A stretch of 64,000 bases of DNA, from contig NZ_JACHJN010000006.1 in the NCBI RefSeq assembly GCF_014203665.1, positions 62,001 to 126,000 on the forward strand, given 5' to 3'. Shown one piece after another: positions 37,937 through 45,999 of this stretch (position 1 is its first letter; every line of letters begins with the position of its first letter). Made by a program: the position numbers and the translations under genes. The DNA is from Saccharothrix tamanrassetensis. Lineage in GTDB: Bacteria > Actinomycetota > Actinomycetes > Mycobacteriales > Pseudonocardiaceae. The notes below the pieces were generated by a model. That model was not told the origin of the DNA. It saw only the letters and a list, made by a program, of their open reading frames with translations, and searched no databases.

Positions 37937-39058
37937 TCAGCGGGTGAGCTGGCTGAGGAACTCGATGTTGGTGCGGGTCTTGCGCAGGCCGTCGAGCAGC
38001 ACGTCGACGTCGCGGCCGTCGAGCGCCCGGCGCAGGGTGTGCGTGACGGCGAGTTCCTCCGGCGACAGCAGCAGGTCGTCGCGCCGGGTGCCGGACTGGT
38101 CGAGGTCGACGGCGGGGAAGATCCGCCTGCCGGCCATCTTCCGGTCCAGCTTGAGCTCGGCGTTCCCGGTCGCCTTGTACTCCTCGAAGATGAGGGTGTC
38201 GCCCACCGAGCCGGTCTCCACGAGCGCGGTGGCGAAGATGGTCAGCGAGCCGCCGCCTTCGACGTTGCGCGCCGCGCCGAGGAACCGCTTGGGCGGCAGC
38301 AGGGCGGCGGAGTCCACGCCGCCGGACAGGGTGCGGCCGGAGGCGGGGGCGGCGAGGTTGTAGGCGCGGCCGAGGCGGGTGAGCGAGTCGAGCAGCACCA
38401 CGACGTCCCGGCCTTCCTCCACCAGGCGCTTGGCGCGTTCGACGGCCAGCTCGGCGATCGCGATGTGGTCGGCGGGTGAGCGGTCGAAGGTGGACGCCAC
38501 GACCTCGCCCGGCACGGTGCGGCGGAGGTCGGTGACCTCCTCGGGCCGTTCGCCGACGAGCACCGTGATCAGGTGGCACTCCGGGTTGTTCCGGCTGATC
38601 GCGTGCGCGATCGCCTGCAGCACGGAGGTCTTGCCCGCCTTGGGCGGCGCGACGATGAGCGCCCGCTGGCCCTTGCCGACCGGCATCACCAGGTCGACCA
38701 CGCGGGTGGTCAGGTTGTCCGGCCCGGTCTCCAGCCGCAGTCGCTCGGTCGGGTGCACCGGCACCAGGTCGGCGAAGGCGGGCCGGTGCAGGGCATCGGC
38801 GGCGCGGCGGCCGTTGACCTGGTCCACCCGGACCAGGGGCGGTCGCTGCCTGCCCTTCGGCCGGCCGGCCGCACCGGTCACCAGGTCGCCCCGGCGCAGG
38901 CCGAGCCGGTTCACCAGGGACAGCGGGACGTGCACGTCCTCCGGCCCGGCCAGGTAGCCGCGGGTCCGGAGGTGGGCGGTGGTGTCGTGGACGTCGAGGA
39001 TGCCGGCCACGGGTGCCAGTACCTCGGATTCGTTTTCTCGCAACAAAGTCGACGTCAT
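37937..39058 (-). CDS. rho: Short, divergent transcription termination factor Rho
   Basis: A protein of 373 residues. It has the OB-fold primary RNA domain (about 1-115), then the RecA-like ATPase: APPKAGKT at 137-144, VLLDSLTRLGRAYN at 221-234 and the arginine-finger loop SGTRRDD. The long Arg/Gly-rich N-terminal extension of housekeeping actinobacterial Rho is absent from this start. Compared with E. coli Rho (offset 41), Asp210 is Gly169, Met219 is Leu178 and Gly337 is Ala296; 210 and 337 line the bicyclomycin pocket. The RNA-stacking aromatics (E. coli F62, F64) are Thr27 and His29. The catalytic lysines, Glu170, Asp224 and Arg228 remain. Its place beside a biosynthetic cluster hints at a resistant or specialised Rho. 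Confidence 0.93.
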   Translation of the reverse strand: MTSTLLRENESEVLAPVAGILDVHDTTAHLRTRGYLAGPEDVHVPLSLVNRLGLRRGDLVTGAAGRPKGRQRPPLVRVDQVNGRRAADALHRPAFADLVPVHPTERLRLETGPDNLTTRVVDLVMPVGKGQRALIVAPPKAGKTSVLQAIAHAISRNNPECHLITVLVGERPEEVTDLRRTVPGEVVASTFDRSPADHIAIAELAVERAKRLVEEGRDVVVLLDSLTRLGRAYNLAAPASGRTLSGGVDSAALLPPKRFLGAARNVEGGGSLTIFATALVETGSVGDTLIFEEYKATGNAELKLDRKMAGRRIFPAVDLDQSGTRRDDLLLSPEELAVTHTLRRALDGRDVDVLLDGLRKTRTNIEFLSQLTR

Positions 39059-39622
39059 GATGGGGTGGGTGTCCTTTCCGGACGGAAGCGGCCGTGCGCA
39101 CACGGGGACGGGTGAAGGTGAACGCCGCGAGCCGGGTTCGATCCTTGGAAGTTCCCGTGGGAGGCATGGCCAACATCCACGGGGATGCACCGAGGGTAGC
39201 CGGGATCGACCGCGATCGCAACACGCTTCCGTCGACGGGTCGGGAGCACCGGCTGCTTGCCGCCGTGCTGCCTGCTGCCTGCCGCTCGTTGCCGTGCTGC
39301 CTGCCCCTTGCCGCCGTGCTGCCTGCCGCTCATTGCCGTGCTGCCTGCCACCCGCTCGTTGCCGTGCTGCCCGCGCGCCCTCCACGAACGCCCGCCGCCC
39401 GCCGCCCGCCGCCTGACGCTCGTCGCCGTGTCGCCTGCTGCCCGCCGCCGTGTCGCCCGCTGCCTTCTGTTTAGGCTCATGCTTCGAGACCGGCGCCAGG
39501 TTGTCACTGGCAGGCCGGTTGACCGGATTGGGGGCCATTCGGCGGTTTGGGCCGGCCGCAGGAAGAACGGTCACCGCCGCAGGCGAGTCCGGTCGAACGA
39601 GGAGCGCCGATAGGCTGACCCG
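39059..39622. repeat. Intergenic region with imperfect GCCGTGCTGCCTGCC repeats
   Basis: About 560 bp between divergent rho and the GtrA gene. From 39248 to about 39470 the plus strand repeats units such as GTTGCCGTGCTGCCTGCC and CCGCCCGCCG. It is C/T-rich on the plus strand and G/A-rich as the rho leader. The rho reading frame stays open through the tract, where it would encode Gln/Arg/Ala/Gly repeats (ERQAARRQ, RQQAARRQAAG). Part could therefore be an N-terminal extension, but 39059-39247 does not look coding. An A/G-rich rho ribosome site (GGAAAGGA) is near 39075. Confidence 0.5.
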
Positions 39623-40180
39623 GTGTCGATCGTCCGCAAGGTGCTCGCCCTGCTGCCCGGTCCGTTGCGCGACCTGGTCCTCAGGCACCGGGAACTGCTC
39701 AAGTTCCTGATCGTCGGCGGCACCTGCTTCCTGGTCACGGCAGGCGTCAACTACGCGCTCAAGTTCACCGTCCTCCGCCCCAACCCGGTCACCGCGCTGA
39801 TCATCGCGACCATCGTGGCCACCATCGTCTCGTACGCCCTCAACCGCGAGTGGTCCTTCCACACCAGGGGCGGTCGGGAACGGCACCACGAAGCGGCGCT
39901 CTTCTTCCTGATCAGCGGCGTCGGGGTGGCGTTGAACTCGTTGCCGCTCATCGTCTCCCGCTACGTCCTGGGCCTCCGCCAACCCGCGGTGAGCCTGCTC
40001 GTGCAGGAGGTCGCGGACTTCCTGGGCGGCATGGTCCTCGGCACCCTCATCGCCACGGTGTTCCGCTGGTGGGCCTTCCGCCGCTGGGTGTTCCCGCTGC
40101 GCGACGACGCGCCCGACGCGGGCGGTCCCTCCCTCCGGCCGTCCGACGACCCGGACGACGATCTGCGCGAAGCGGCCTAG
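39623..40180 (+). CDS. GtrA-family membrane protein
   Basis: A protein of 185 residues from GTG 39623. Four membrane segments follow the GtrA pattern: LLKFLIVGGTCFLVTAGVNYA, VTALIIATIVATIVSYALNREWSF, EAALFFLISGVGVALNSLPL and a last one before RWWAFRRWVF. The NREWSF motif after TM2 is diagnostic. GtrA proteins are thought to flip or assist lipid-linked sugars for wall polysaccharides. The acidic tail (DDPDDDLREAA) is variable. It is upstream of a candidate promoter at 40225 and not obviously linked to the polyketide cluster. Confidence 0.88.
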   Translation: MSIVRKVLALLPGPLRDLVLRHRELLKFLIVGGTCFLVTAGVNYALKFTVLRPNPVTALIIATIVATIVSYALNREWSFHTRGGRERHHEAALFFLISGVGVALNSLPLIVSRYVLGLRQPAVSLLVQEVADFLGGMVLGTLIATVFRWWAFRRWVFPLRDDAPDAGGPSLRPSDDPDDDLREAA

Positions 40181-40224
40181 ATTCCAAGATCACCATGAAT
40201 CTTCATAGCATGATCACACCGTCG

Positions 40225-40254
40225 TTGACACGTCTTCCGAACATGGATTAGCGT
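40225..40254 (+). promoter_or_regulatory. Sigma-70-type promoter TTGACA-N18-TAGCGT
   Basis: A perfect -35 hexamer at 40225-40230 and a TAnnnT -10 at 40249-40254 are 18 bp apart. Transcription would begin near 40261. It drives the gene at 40674 through a leader of about 410 nt, or first a small frame at 40508. Confidence 0.6.
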
Positions 40255-40673
40255 CATTTTCGGCTGCCAGGGGGGCAGTGCGAGGGGGCGGCTGCCGTGA
40301 TTCGGGTCCACTGCGTCTCATGACTCCTGTCGCGTCCGGTGCGAAACTGCCCGGCGCTTGACGGAATTCCTGGTCGGTGTTCCGCCGGACGGCTGTCCGG
40401 GGGTGCGTTCGGCCGGTGCCCGCGTGCGTTCGGGCGAATGGGGTCGGCGGGTCCGGGTTCGAATGCGGGTGTCGGTCTCTCGTTCTTCGGTGCGGGAGGA
40501 ACGGTTCGTGAAGCTGCTCGGGGGAAATCGCCGCGGTGAGCGGTGGCGGTCTCGCTCCGATCGTCCTGCTGCACAAACGCACCAGCGGCACCTGCTGAGC
40601 ATGTGACGGCGGTGGTGGCCGCGACTCCGGGCATGGGTCGTGGGAACTTCGCAATCCCGAGGGGATACGGACG
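40255..40673 (+). other. Long 5' leader of the hydrolase gene
   Basis: About 420 nt between the promoter and the ATG at 40674. Apart from the small basic frame at 40508-40606 I see no gene. No recognised riboswitch family was identified. The stretch is GC-rich with T/G runs and could fold; its length is unusual for an actinomycete gene. Confidence 0.4.
40508..40606 (+). CDS. Possible 32-residue basic small protein in the leader
   Basis: GGGAGGAA lies seven bases before a GTG that opens a 32-codon frame (start KLLGGNRRGERWRSRSDR). It is strongly basic with no membrane segment. The strong ribosome site is the main support. It ends 67 bp before the hydrolase start and may regulate it as an upstream ORF. 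Confidence 0.35.
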   Translation: MKLLGGNRRGERWRSRSDRPAAQTHQRHLLSM

Positions 40674-42971
40674 ATGGCTGATCCGAAAGTGCTCGAAGCC
40701 CAACAGTGGGTGAACTCGACCTATGGCGCGGTGCCCGGTTACCAGAGATGCGAAGAGAATGGTGTGACCGGTTGGGGGGTCATGTTGTCCCTCACCCGCG
40801 CGCTCCAGCACGAACTGGGCATCACCACCCTTTCCGACACGTTCGGCCCGACCACGTTGGGCAAACTCGCCGAACGCGGCAACGTCGGTCCCGGCTATGC
40901 GAACAAGAACATCGTCCGGATCGCCAAGTACGGCCTGTTCGGCAAGGGCTACTGGGCGGGTGAAACGTCCAACGGTGTCTTCGACAACGACCTGTACGAG
41001 GCGGTGCGGGACCTCAAGGGCGACATCGGGTTCTCGTCGGACGGCTACATCCCGCCGAAGATCTTCAAGGCGATCCTCAACATGGACGCCTACGTGCTGC
41101 TGTCCGGCGGGCGCACCGAGGTGCGGGACATCCAGCGCTGGCTCAACGCCACCTACCTCAACAGGTCGACGTTCTTCGTCATCCCGTGCGACGGCCACTA
41201 CTCGCGGGACGTGCAGGTGGCCCTGATGCGGGCCATCCAGTACCAGATCGGCATCCCCGAGGACCAGGCCACCGGCAACTTCGGGCCCGGCACGCAGAAC
41301 GGCCTGCGCAACAACACGGTGCGGCCCGGCTCCCCGGCCGCCTGGGTGCAGCTGTTCAGCGCCGCCTGCGTGTTCAACGGCGGGGTCGGCGCAGTCCACG
41401 CCGGGTTCACCTCCGACTGGGACTCGGCGCTGGGCAACTTCGTCAACGCCTTCCAGGACTTCTCCATCCTCGCCCGCACCGGCATCGGGGACTACGCCAC
41501 GTGGGCGCAGTTGCTGGTGTCGACCGGCGACCCGGACCGGCCCGCGGGCGCCTGCGACACCCGGTTCCACATCAGCGTCTCGCGGGCACAGGCGCTGAAG
41601 GCCGCCGGCTACCACGTGGTCGGCCGCTACCTGGACGAAGACCCGTGGAGCACCATCGACAAGGAGATCCAGCCCGGCGAGCTGGACGCCATCTTCGCGG
41701 GCGGCATGCGGATGTTCCCCATCTCGCAGTACGCCTCCGACGCGGTCGGCGACTTCACCTGGTCGAAGGGCTACGACCACGCGCTGCGCGCCCACGACCG
41801 GGCCGTCGGGTACGGCTTCAACCGGGGCACGGTGATCTACTTCGCGGTCGACTACGACGCCACCGGCGAGCAGATCACCAGCAACATCATCCCGTACTTC
41901 CAAGGCATCCAGGCCGGTCTCGGCACGCGCGGCAAGCGGTACGTCGCGGGCGTCTACGGCTCCCGCAACGTGTGCTCGCGGGTCAGCGACGAGGCGTTCG
42001 CGCGGTACTCGTTCGTGTCCGGCATGTCGTGGGGATTCTCCGGCAACCTGGGCTTCCCGCTGCCCGCGAACTGGTCGTTCAACCAGATCAAGGAGTTCGA
42101 CTTCAACGCGGGCGGCGACGTTTTCGGGCTCGACCGCGACGTCCGCCGGGGCAACGACCCGGGCGTGGGCCGGGAGAACGTCGGCGGCAGCGATTCCCCC
42201 GTCGACGCCTACCTGCGCTACATCGACGGCCTGTACGCGACCGCCGTGGCCTACGGAGGTGACGCCAACCTGCGGGTGATGGAGTACCTGCGCCACCCCG
42301 CCTACAACGGGGCCTGGTCCGGCTGGCAGATCCTCATCGGCAACGTCGACCAGGCGTGGATCGACTACGCCCAGGCGCACGCGCCGGCCAGGGTCGGGTC
42401 CTATGTGGACCCCGCGCTCGGCATCACGGTGAACGCCGACCACTTCGGGGCCACCGCCAATGCCGTGTACCTCAAGGGCAACGGTGGGCGCGGCGACTTC
42501 GGCGGCTGGTCGGGCGACCTGGCCACGTTCTACGGCGAGTGGCGCTCGCACGGCGACGAGTACGCCTCCGGGTACGCGTTCTGCTCCGACCGCCTGGCCA
42601 AGATCAACGTGCTGTCGTCGTTCCCGCTCAACGACCTGGTGGAGGACGTCGACGGCTACCTGGTCGGCAGCGCGGTGCGCAACGGCGCGCGGATCGACCA
42701 GGCGATCCGCGCCCACCTCACCGGCGGGCACCGGACCAGGTTCCGGCAGTTCTACGACAACCGCTACGGGGGCACGGTGGCCGGCGTCCGCGACGCCGCC
42801 TGGAACGCGCTCGGCGGCAGCACCGGGGACGCGCAGCTCTCCGGGCTCACCGAGGCCGCGATCCGCAAGACCGGCGGGGCGTGCCTGCTGCCCACCCAAC
42901 TGCCCGCCGCCAAGCTGGAGCCGTTCCTGCAAGGCTATGCGGAGACGATCGAGAGGTTGTCGCGCAGCTGA
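40674..42971 (+). CDS. Peptidoglycan-binding protein with Rv2525c-like glycoside-hydrolase-like domain
   Basis: A protein of 765 residues. Residues 1-285 hold repeated peptidoglycan-binding-like helical units (ALQHELGITTLSDTFGPTTLGKLAERG; GIPEDQATGNFGPGTQNGLR). Residues 290-510 are an Rv2525c-like (DUF1906) TIM-barrel: RFHISVSRAQALKAAGYHVVGRYL, IYFAVDYDATGEQI, YVAGVYGSRNVC and IKEFDFNAGG. The C-terminal 250 residues are unrecognised. There is no signal peptide or twin arginine, odd for a wall-active enzyme, so export by another route or intracellular storage is implied. Followed 35 bp later by a small membrane protein. Confidence 0.78.
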   Translation: MADPKVLEAQQWVNSTYGAVPGYQRCEENGVTGWGVMLSLTRALQHELGITTLSDTFGPTTLGKLAERGNVGPGYANKNIVRIAKYGLFGKGYWAGETSNGVFDNDLYEAVRDLKGDIGFSSDGYIPPKIFKAILNMDAYVLLSGGRTEVRDIQRWLNATYLNRSTFFVIPCDGHYSRDVQVALMRAIQYQIGIPEDQATGNFGPGTQNGLRNNTVRPGSPAAWVQLFSAACVFNGGVGAVHAGFTSDWDSALGNFVNAFQDFSILARTGIGDYATWAQLLVSTGDPDRPAGACDTRFHISVSRAQALKAAGYHVVGRYLDEDPWSTIDKEIQPGELDAIFAGGMRMFPISQYASDAVGDFTWSKGYDHALRAHDRAVGYGFNRGTVIYFAVDYDATGEQITSNIIPYFQGIQAGLGTRGKRYVAGVYGSRNVCSRVSDEAFARYSFVSGMSWGFSGNLGFPLPANWSFNQIKEFDFNAGGDVFGLDRDVRRGNDPGVGRENVGGSDSPVDAYLRYIDGLYATAVAYGGDANLRVMEYLRHPAYNGAWSGWQILIGNVDQAWIDYAQAHAPARVGSYVDPALGITVNADHFGATANAVYLKGNGGRGDFGGWSGDLATFYGEWRSHGDEYASGYAFCSDRLAKINVLSSFPLNDLVEDVDGYLVGSAVRNGARIDQAIRAHLTGGHRTRFRQFYDNRYGGTVAGVRDAAWNALGGSTGDAQLSGLTEAAIRKTGGACLLPTQLPAAKLEPFLQGYAETIERLSRS

Positions 42972-43006
42972 CGGAACGCCCTGACGGCGGGCGTGGAGGA
43001 GGAACC

Positions 43007-43336
43007 GTGGCAGTCCCGGGAACGACGCGGCGGTGGGCGGTCGCCGCGCTGTGCGCGCCACCGGCGGCGTTCCTGGTGTACGTCTGGGGCGCGATCCACA
43101 TGTACGCGCCGGACATCCGGGAGACGTGCACCCTGCAGCACGGCGGGTGGGATCCGGCCTACGGGCGGGTGACCTACCTCCCGCTGTCCCGCAAGTGCAA
43201 CGCCTACCAGGACATGGTGCCTTCCTACGTGAACCCGGCCGTCGTCGCGCTGCTGGCCGCGACCGCGCTGTTCGTGGTCCTGGCCGTCGCCGCCCGCCGA
43301 AACCCTCGATCCCGCAAGGAGCCTCAGCCACCATGA
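43007..43336 (+). CDS. Small two-pass membrane protein with paired cysteines
   Basis: A protein of 109 residues from GTG 43007 (GGAGGAGG upstream). Hydrophobic segments at about 10-28 and 75-93 flank an outside loop with two cysteines (RETCTLQHGG and RKCNAYQD), which could form a disulfide. The C-terminus is basic (RRNPRSRKEP). No family is recognised. It lies between a cell-wall-binding protein and a Tat-exported protein and overlaps the latter by 4 bp, so it may be the membrane part of the same system. Confidence 0.62.
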   Translation: MAVPGTTRRWAVAALCAPPAAFLVYVWGAIHMYAPDIRETCTLQHGGWDPAYGRVTYLPLSRKCNAYQDMVPSYVNPAVVALLAATALFVVLAVAARRNPRSRKEPQPP

Positions 43337-44034
43337 GCGAATCCAGCCAGGAAGATCCCACCCAGGAAGATCCCACCGCGAGAGGACCCGCGGGGGACGC
43401 GAACCGGCTGGGGCGTCGCCGGTTCTTCGCCATCACCGGCGGTCTCGTGGCCGTCGCGTCAGTCGGCCTGGCCGCGCCGCCCGTGGCGTCCGCCGCGCCC
43501 TCGACCAACCCGCCCGCCCAGCCGGACGCCCTCGCCAGGTACGCGGTCGAAGGGTCCAACGCGTCGGTGACGCTGTTGTCCGGTCCGTCCGCCGTCGTGC
43601 TGCTGCACGTCGCCCGGCGCTTCCACTACGAGATCGGCACGTTGGGGGCGGACGACGTCGCCGGCTACGCCGAGGTCCCGGCCGGCTCGCCGTTCGAGGC
43701 GGACTACCGCTCCGGCACCGCCATCGCCATCCGCCCCGCGATGTACCCGGCCGGGGCGACCGGGGGCCTGTTCCCGCACGAGGTGGCGATCGTCCGCGAC
43801 GTCCTGGTCGAGTGCGAGGGCGTGGTCCGCTGGGGCGGCGACTTCCGGAAGACCCCGAAGGAGGGCCACTTCCGGATCGACGTGAAGCCCGGTGACGCGG
43901 CGCTGGACCGGGTGGCGCGCAAGGTCGGCGGCTGGGCGGACGCGCCGGGCCGGGTCGCGCCGGCCGACCCGTTCGTGCCGGGCCGCCGGCAAGCGGCGGA
44001 AAGGCTGGCGGAACGCCAGAAAGCCACCGGCTGA
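43333..44034 (+). CDS. Tat-exported M15-like (D-Ala-D-Ala peptidase fold) protein, degenerate
   Basis: A protein of 233 residues starting at ATG 43333. The twin-arginine signal is RLGRRRFFAITGGL, followed by a hydrophobic stretch and VASAAPS. The mature part has an M15 carboxypeptidase outline (HVARRFHYEI, GTAIAIRP, VVRWGGDF, GHFRIDV). The usual SxHxxGxAxD zinc motif reads YRSGTAIAI, so one His and the Asp ligand are missing; only the last histidine (GHFRID) is obvious. It is either inactive or a wall-binding relative. Its 3' end runs into a 40-bp tandem repeat. Confidence 0.65.
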   Translation: MSESSQEDPTQEDPTARGPAGDANRLGRRRFFAITGGLVAVASVGLAAPPVASAAPSTNPPAQPDALARYAVEGSNASVTLLSGPSAVVLLHVARRFHYEIGTLGADDVAGYAEVPAGSPFEADYRSGTAIAIRPAMYPAGATGGLFPHEVAIVRDVLVECEGVVRWGGDFRKTPKEGHFRIDVKPGDAALDRVARKVGGWADAPGRVAPADPFVPGRRQAAERLAERQKATG

Positions 44035-44222
44035 CCCCGGTCACCACCTGCGGAACCAGGGTCGACACGGGCTGACCCGGGTTGCCGCCGGCCGGAACAG
44101 GTCGACACGGGTTGACCTGGGTTGTCACCGGCTGGAACAGGTCGACACGGGCCGGCCCGGGTTGCCGCGGGCCGGAACCCAGGTCGACACGCGCCGACCC
44201 CGGGGCACCAACGGCTGGGCGC
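44021..44222 (+). repeat. Five ~40-bp tandem repeats
   Basis: The unit begins GTCGACACGG and ends CCGGAACAG. Copies start at 44061, 44101, 44141 and 44183, with a diverged copy at 44021-44060 that overlaps the end of the preceding gene. The 40-bp period is not a multiple of three. It lies between convergent genes and precedes the response-regulator stop at 44259. Confidence 0.8.
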
Positions 44223-44258
44223 CAGGTCGCGAACGCCGGATCCCGACCGGCTCGACGG

Positions 44259-44912
44259 TCAGTCGGCGACCAGGCCGGCTTCGTGGGCGAGGATCGCGGC
44301 CTGGACCCGGTTGGTCAGGTCCAGGCGGGTCAGGATGGTGCTCACGTGGCCTTTGACGGTGCCTTCCACCAGGTTCAGGCGGGTGCCGATCTCGGCGTTG
44401 GACAGCCCCGCGGCCAGCAGCGACAGCACTTCCCGTTCGCGCGGGGTCAGGGCGTCGGTCCGGGCCCGGGCGGTGCCGGCGCGGGTCAGGGCGGTCGGCC
44501 GGAGCCGGCTGATCACCCTGGCCGCCACCTTCGGCGCCAGGTAGGCACCGCCGCCCGCCACCGCGTGCACGCCCGCCACCAGTTCCCGCGGGTCGCCCGA
44601 CTTGAGCAGGAAGCCCCGCGCGCCGCCGTCCAGGGCTCTCGCCAGGTACTCGTCGTCGCCGAACGTGGTCAGGATGGCCACCGCCACCGAGGGCACCGCC
44701 CCGGTGATCGCGGTGGCGGCGGCCAACCCGTCCAGCTGCGGCATCCGGATGTCGAGCAGCGCCACGTCGGGCCGGTGGGCGATGGCCAACTCCACGGCCT
44801 CCCGGCCGTTCGCCGCCTCGGCCACCACGGTGATGTCCGGGTCGGTGGCGAGGATGGCCCGCACCCCGGCCCGGATCATCGCCTCGTCGTCGGCCAGCAG
44901 TACCCGGATCAC
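44259..44912 (-). CDS. NarL-type response regulator
   Basis: A protein of 217 residues from GTG 44912. The receiver domain has LLADDEAMIRAGVRAIL, the phosphoacceptor in VALLDIRMPQLDG, ILTTFGDDEYL and LLKSGDPREL. The output helix-turn-helix is LTPREREVLSLLAAGLSNAEI with LVEGTVKGHVSTILTRLDL. It overlaps the kinase gene by 4 bp and is the last gene of a leftward operon with the beta-lactamase-like protein. TGAC-N4-GTCA at 47537 is a plausible binding site. Confidence 0.93.
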   Translation of the reverse strand: MIRVLLADDEAMIRAGVRAILATDPDITVVAEAANGREAVELAIAHRPDVALLDIRMPQLDGLAAATAITGAVPSVAVAILTTFGDDEYLARALDGGARGFLLKSGDPRELVAGVHAVAGGGAYLAPKVAARVISRLRPTALTRAGTARARTDALTPREREVLSLLAAGLSNAEIGTRLNLVEGTVKGHVSTILTRLDLTNRVQAAILAHEAGLVAD

Positions 44913-45994
44913 GATTCCCCTGTGGGTGGTGGTGCCGCTGTGCGCGGCAGTGTGGCGACGACCTCGAACGTGCCGTCGCCCCGGTTGACCTCGAACGTAC
45001 CGCCGACCAGCCGCACCCGTTCCCGCAGCGCGGTCAGGCCCGTCCGGGCTCCCGCGCCGCGCCGTGCACCCGCCGGCACGTCGTTGGACACGGCGATCGT
45101 CGTCGCAGACGACGTGTTCACCACCCGGATCCGCACCGGAACGCCGGGTGCGTGCTTGGTCGCGTTGGTCAGGGCCTCCTGCACCACGCGGTGCGCGGTC
45201 CGTTCGGTCAGGGCGGGCAGGGCCGTCGGGCCGGACCAGTCCACGGTCGCCGTGACGCCTGCCCGGGTGGCCCGGCCGACCAGGTCCGCGATGTCCTCGG
45301 ACCCGGGGTGCAGCGGCGCGGGTTCGCCGTCCCGCAGGATGGTGACCAGGTCGGCCAGGCGCTCGGTCGCGGCCCCGGCGGCGGCCCGCAGGTCGCCCAC
45401 CGCGGTCCGGTGGTTCCCGGGCAGGTCCGGGGACAGTTCCAGGGCTCCGGCCCGCAACGCCAGCAGGCTCAGTTCGTGGCCCAGCGTGTCGTGCATGTCG
45501 TGCGCGATCCGGGCGCGTTCCCGGAGGTGGACGCGTTCCGCGGCGGCCGCCGCCAGGTCGGCCTGTTGCCGGGCCGAGCGGCCGACCAGCCACGGGAGCG
45601 CCACGGCCAGCGCCGTGGCGAGCAGGCCGGTGGCCCAGGCGTCCACGTCGACCAGAACCGGCGGAACGCTCAGGACCGCGACCACGGCCAGTGCGGGTAC
45701 GGCGCGCGGTGACCGGCGTCCGGCCAGGAAGCTGATCACACCCAGCGCCGCGCCGAGCGCCACCGCCCACGGGGGCACGCTGTCGCCCAACGCCAGGGCC
45801 AGCGCCTGCGCCGCCACGGTGCACACGCCCAGCGCGGCCGGTGCGGACCGGTCGAGCACCGCCAGGGCCGCCACGGGGGCCACCAGCGCGCCGGCGTAGG
45901 CCCAGCCGCCCAGGTCGCCGGCGGACAGGGCGACGACCGTCAGCACCGCCACCAGCAGGGCCACCGCCCATCGCGGGATCCGCTTCACGGGCAT
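44909..45994 (-). CDS. Sensor histidine kinase (HisKA_3)
   Basis: A protein of 361 residues from ATG 45994. Four to five membrane segments make up the first 140 residues, with very short loops, so it likely senses membrane or wall stress within the bilayer. The phosphoacceptor is in RERARIAHDMHDTLGHELSL. The ATPase domain follows: VVQEALTNATKHAPG and GLTALRERVRLVGG. Six bp after the beta-lactamase-like stop and overlapping its regulator, it is clearly in their operon. Confidence 0.92.
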   Translation of the reverse strand: MPVKRIPRWAVALLVAVLTVVALSAGDLGGWAYAGALVAPVAALAVLDRSAPAALGVCTVAAQALALALGDSVPPWAVALGAALGVISFLAGRRSPRAVPALAVVAVLSVPPVLVDVDAWATGLLATALAVALPWLVGRSARQQADLAAAAAERVHLRERARIAHDMHDTLGHELSLLALRAGALELSPDLPGNHRTAVGDLRAAAGAATERLADLVTILRDGEPAPLHPGSEDIADLVGRATRAGVTATVDWSGPTALPALTERTAHRVVQEALTNATKHAPGVPVRIRVVNTSSATTIAVSNDVPAGARRGAGARTGLTALRERVRLVGGTFEVNRGDGTFEVVATLPRTAAPPPTGES

Positions 45995-45999
45995 CGACG

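Noticed and set aside
39120-39145. T-loop-like GGTTCGATCC suggesting a tRNA
   Set aside because: No pairing acceptor, D-arm or anticodon arm could be drawn around it.
40254-43559. Very long open frame on the minus strand
   Set aside because: It mirrors the hydrolase and neighbouring genes; the composition (Val/His/Arg/Gly-rich, no domains) is that of antisense high-GC DNA.
44021-44222. CRISPR array
   Set aside because: The 40-bp units are contiguous and similar throughout; there are no unique spacers and no cas genes.
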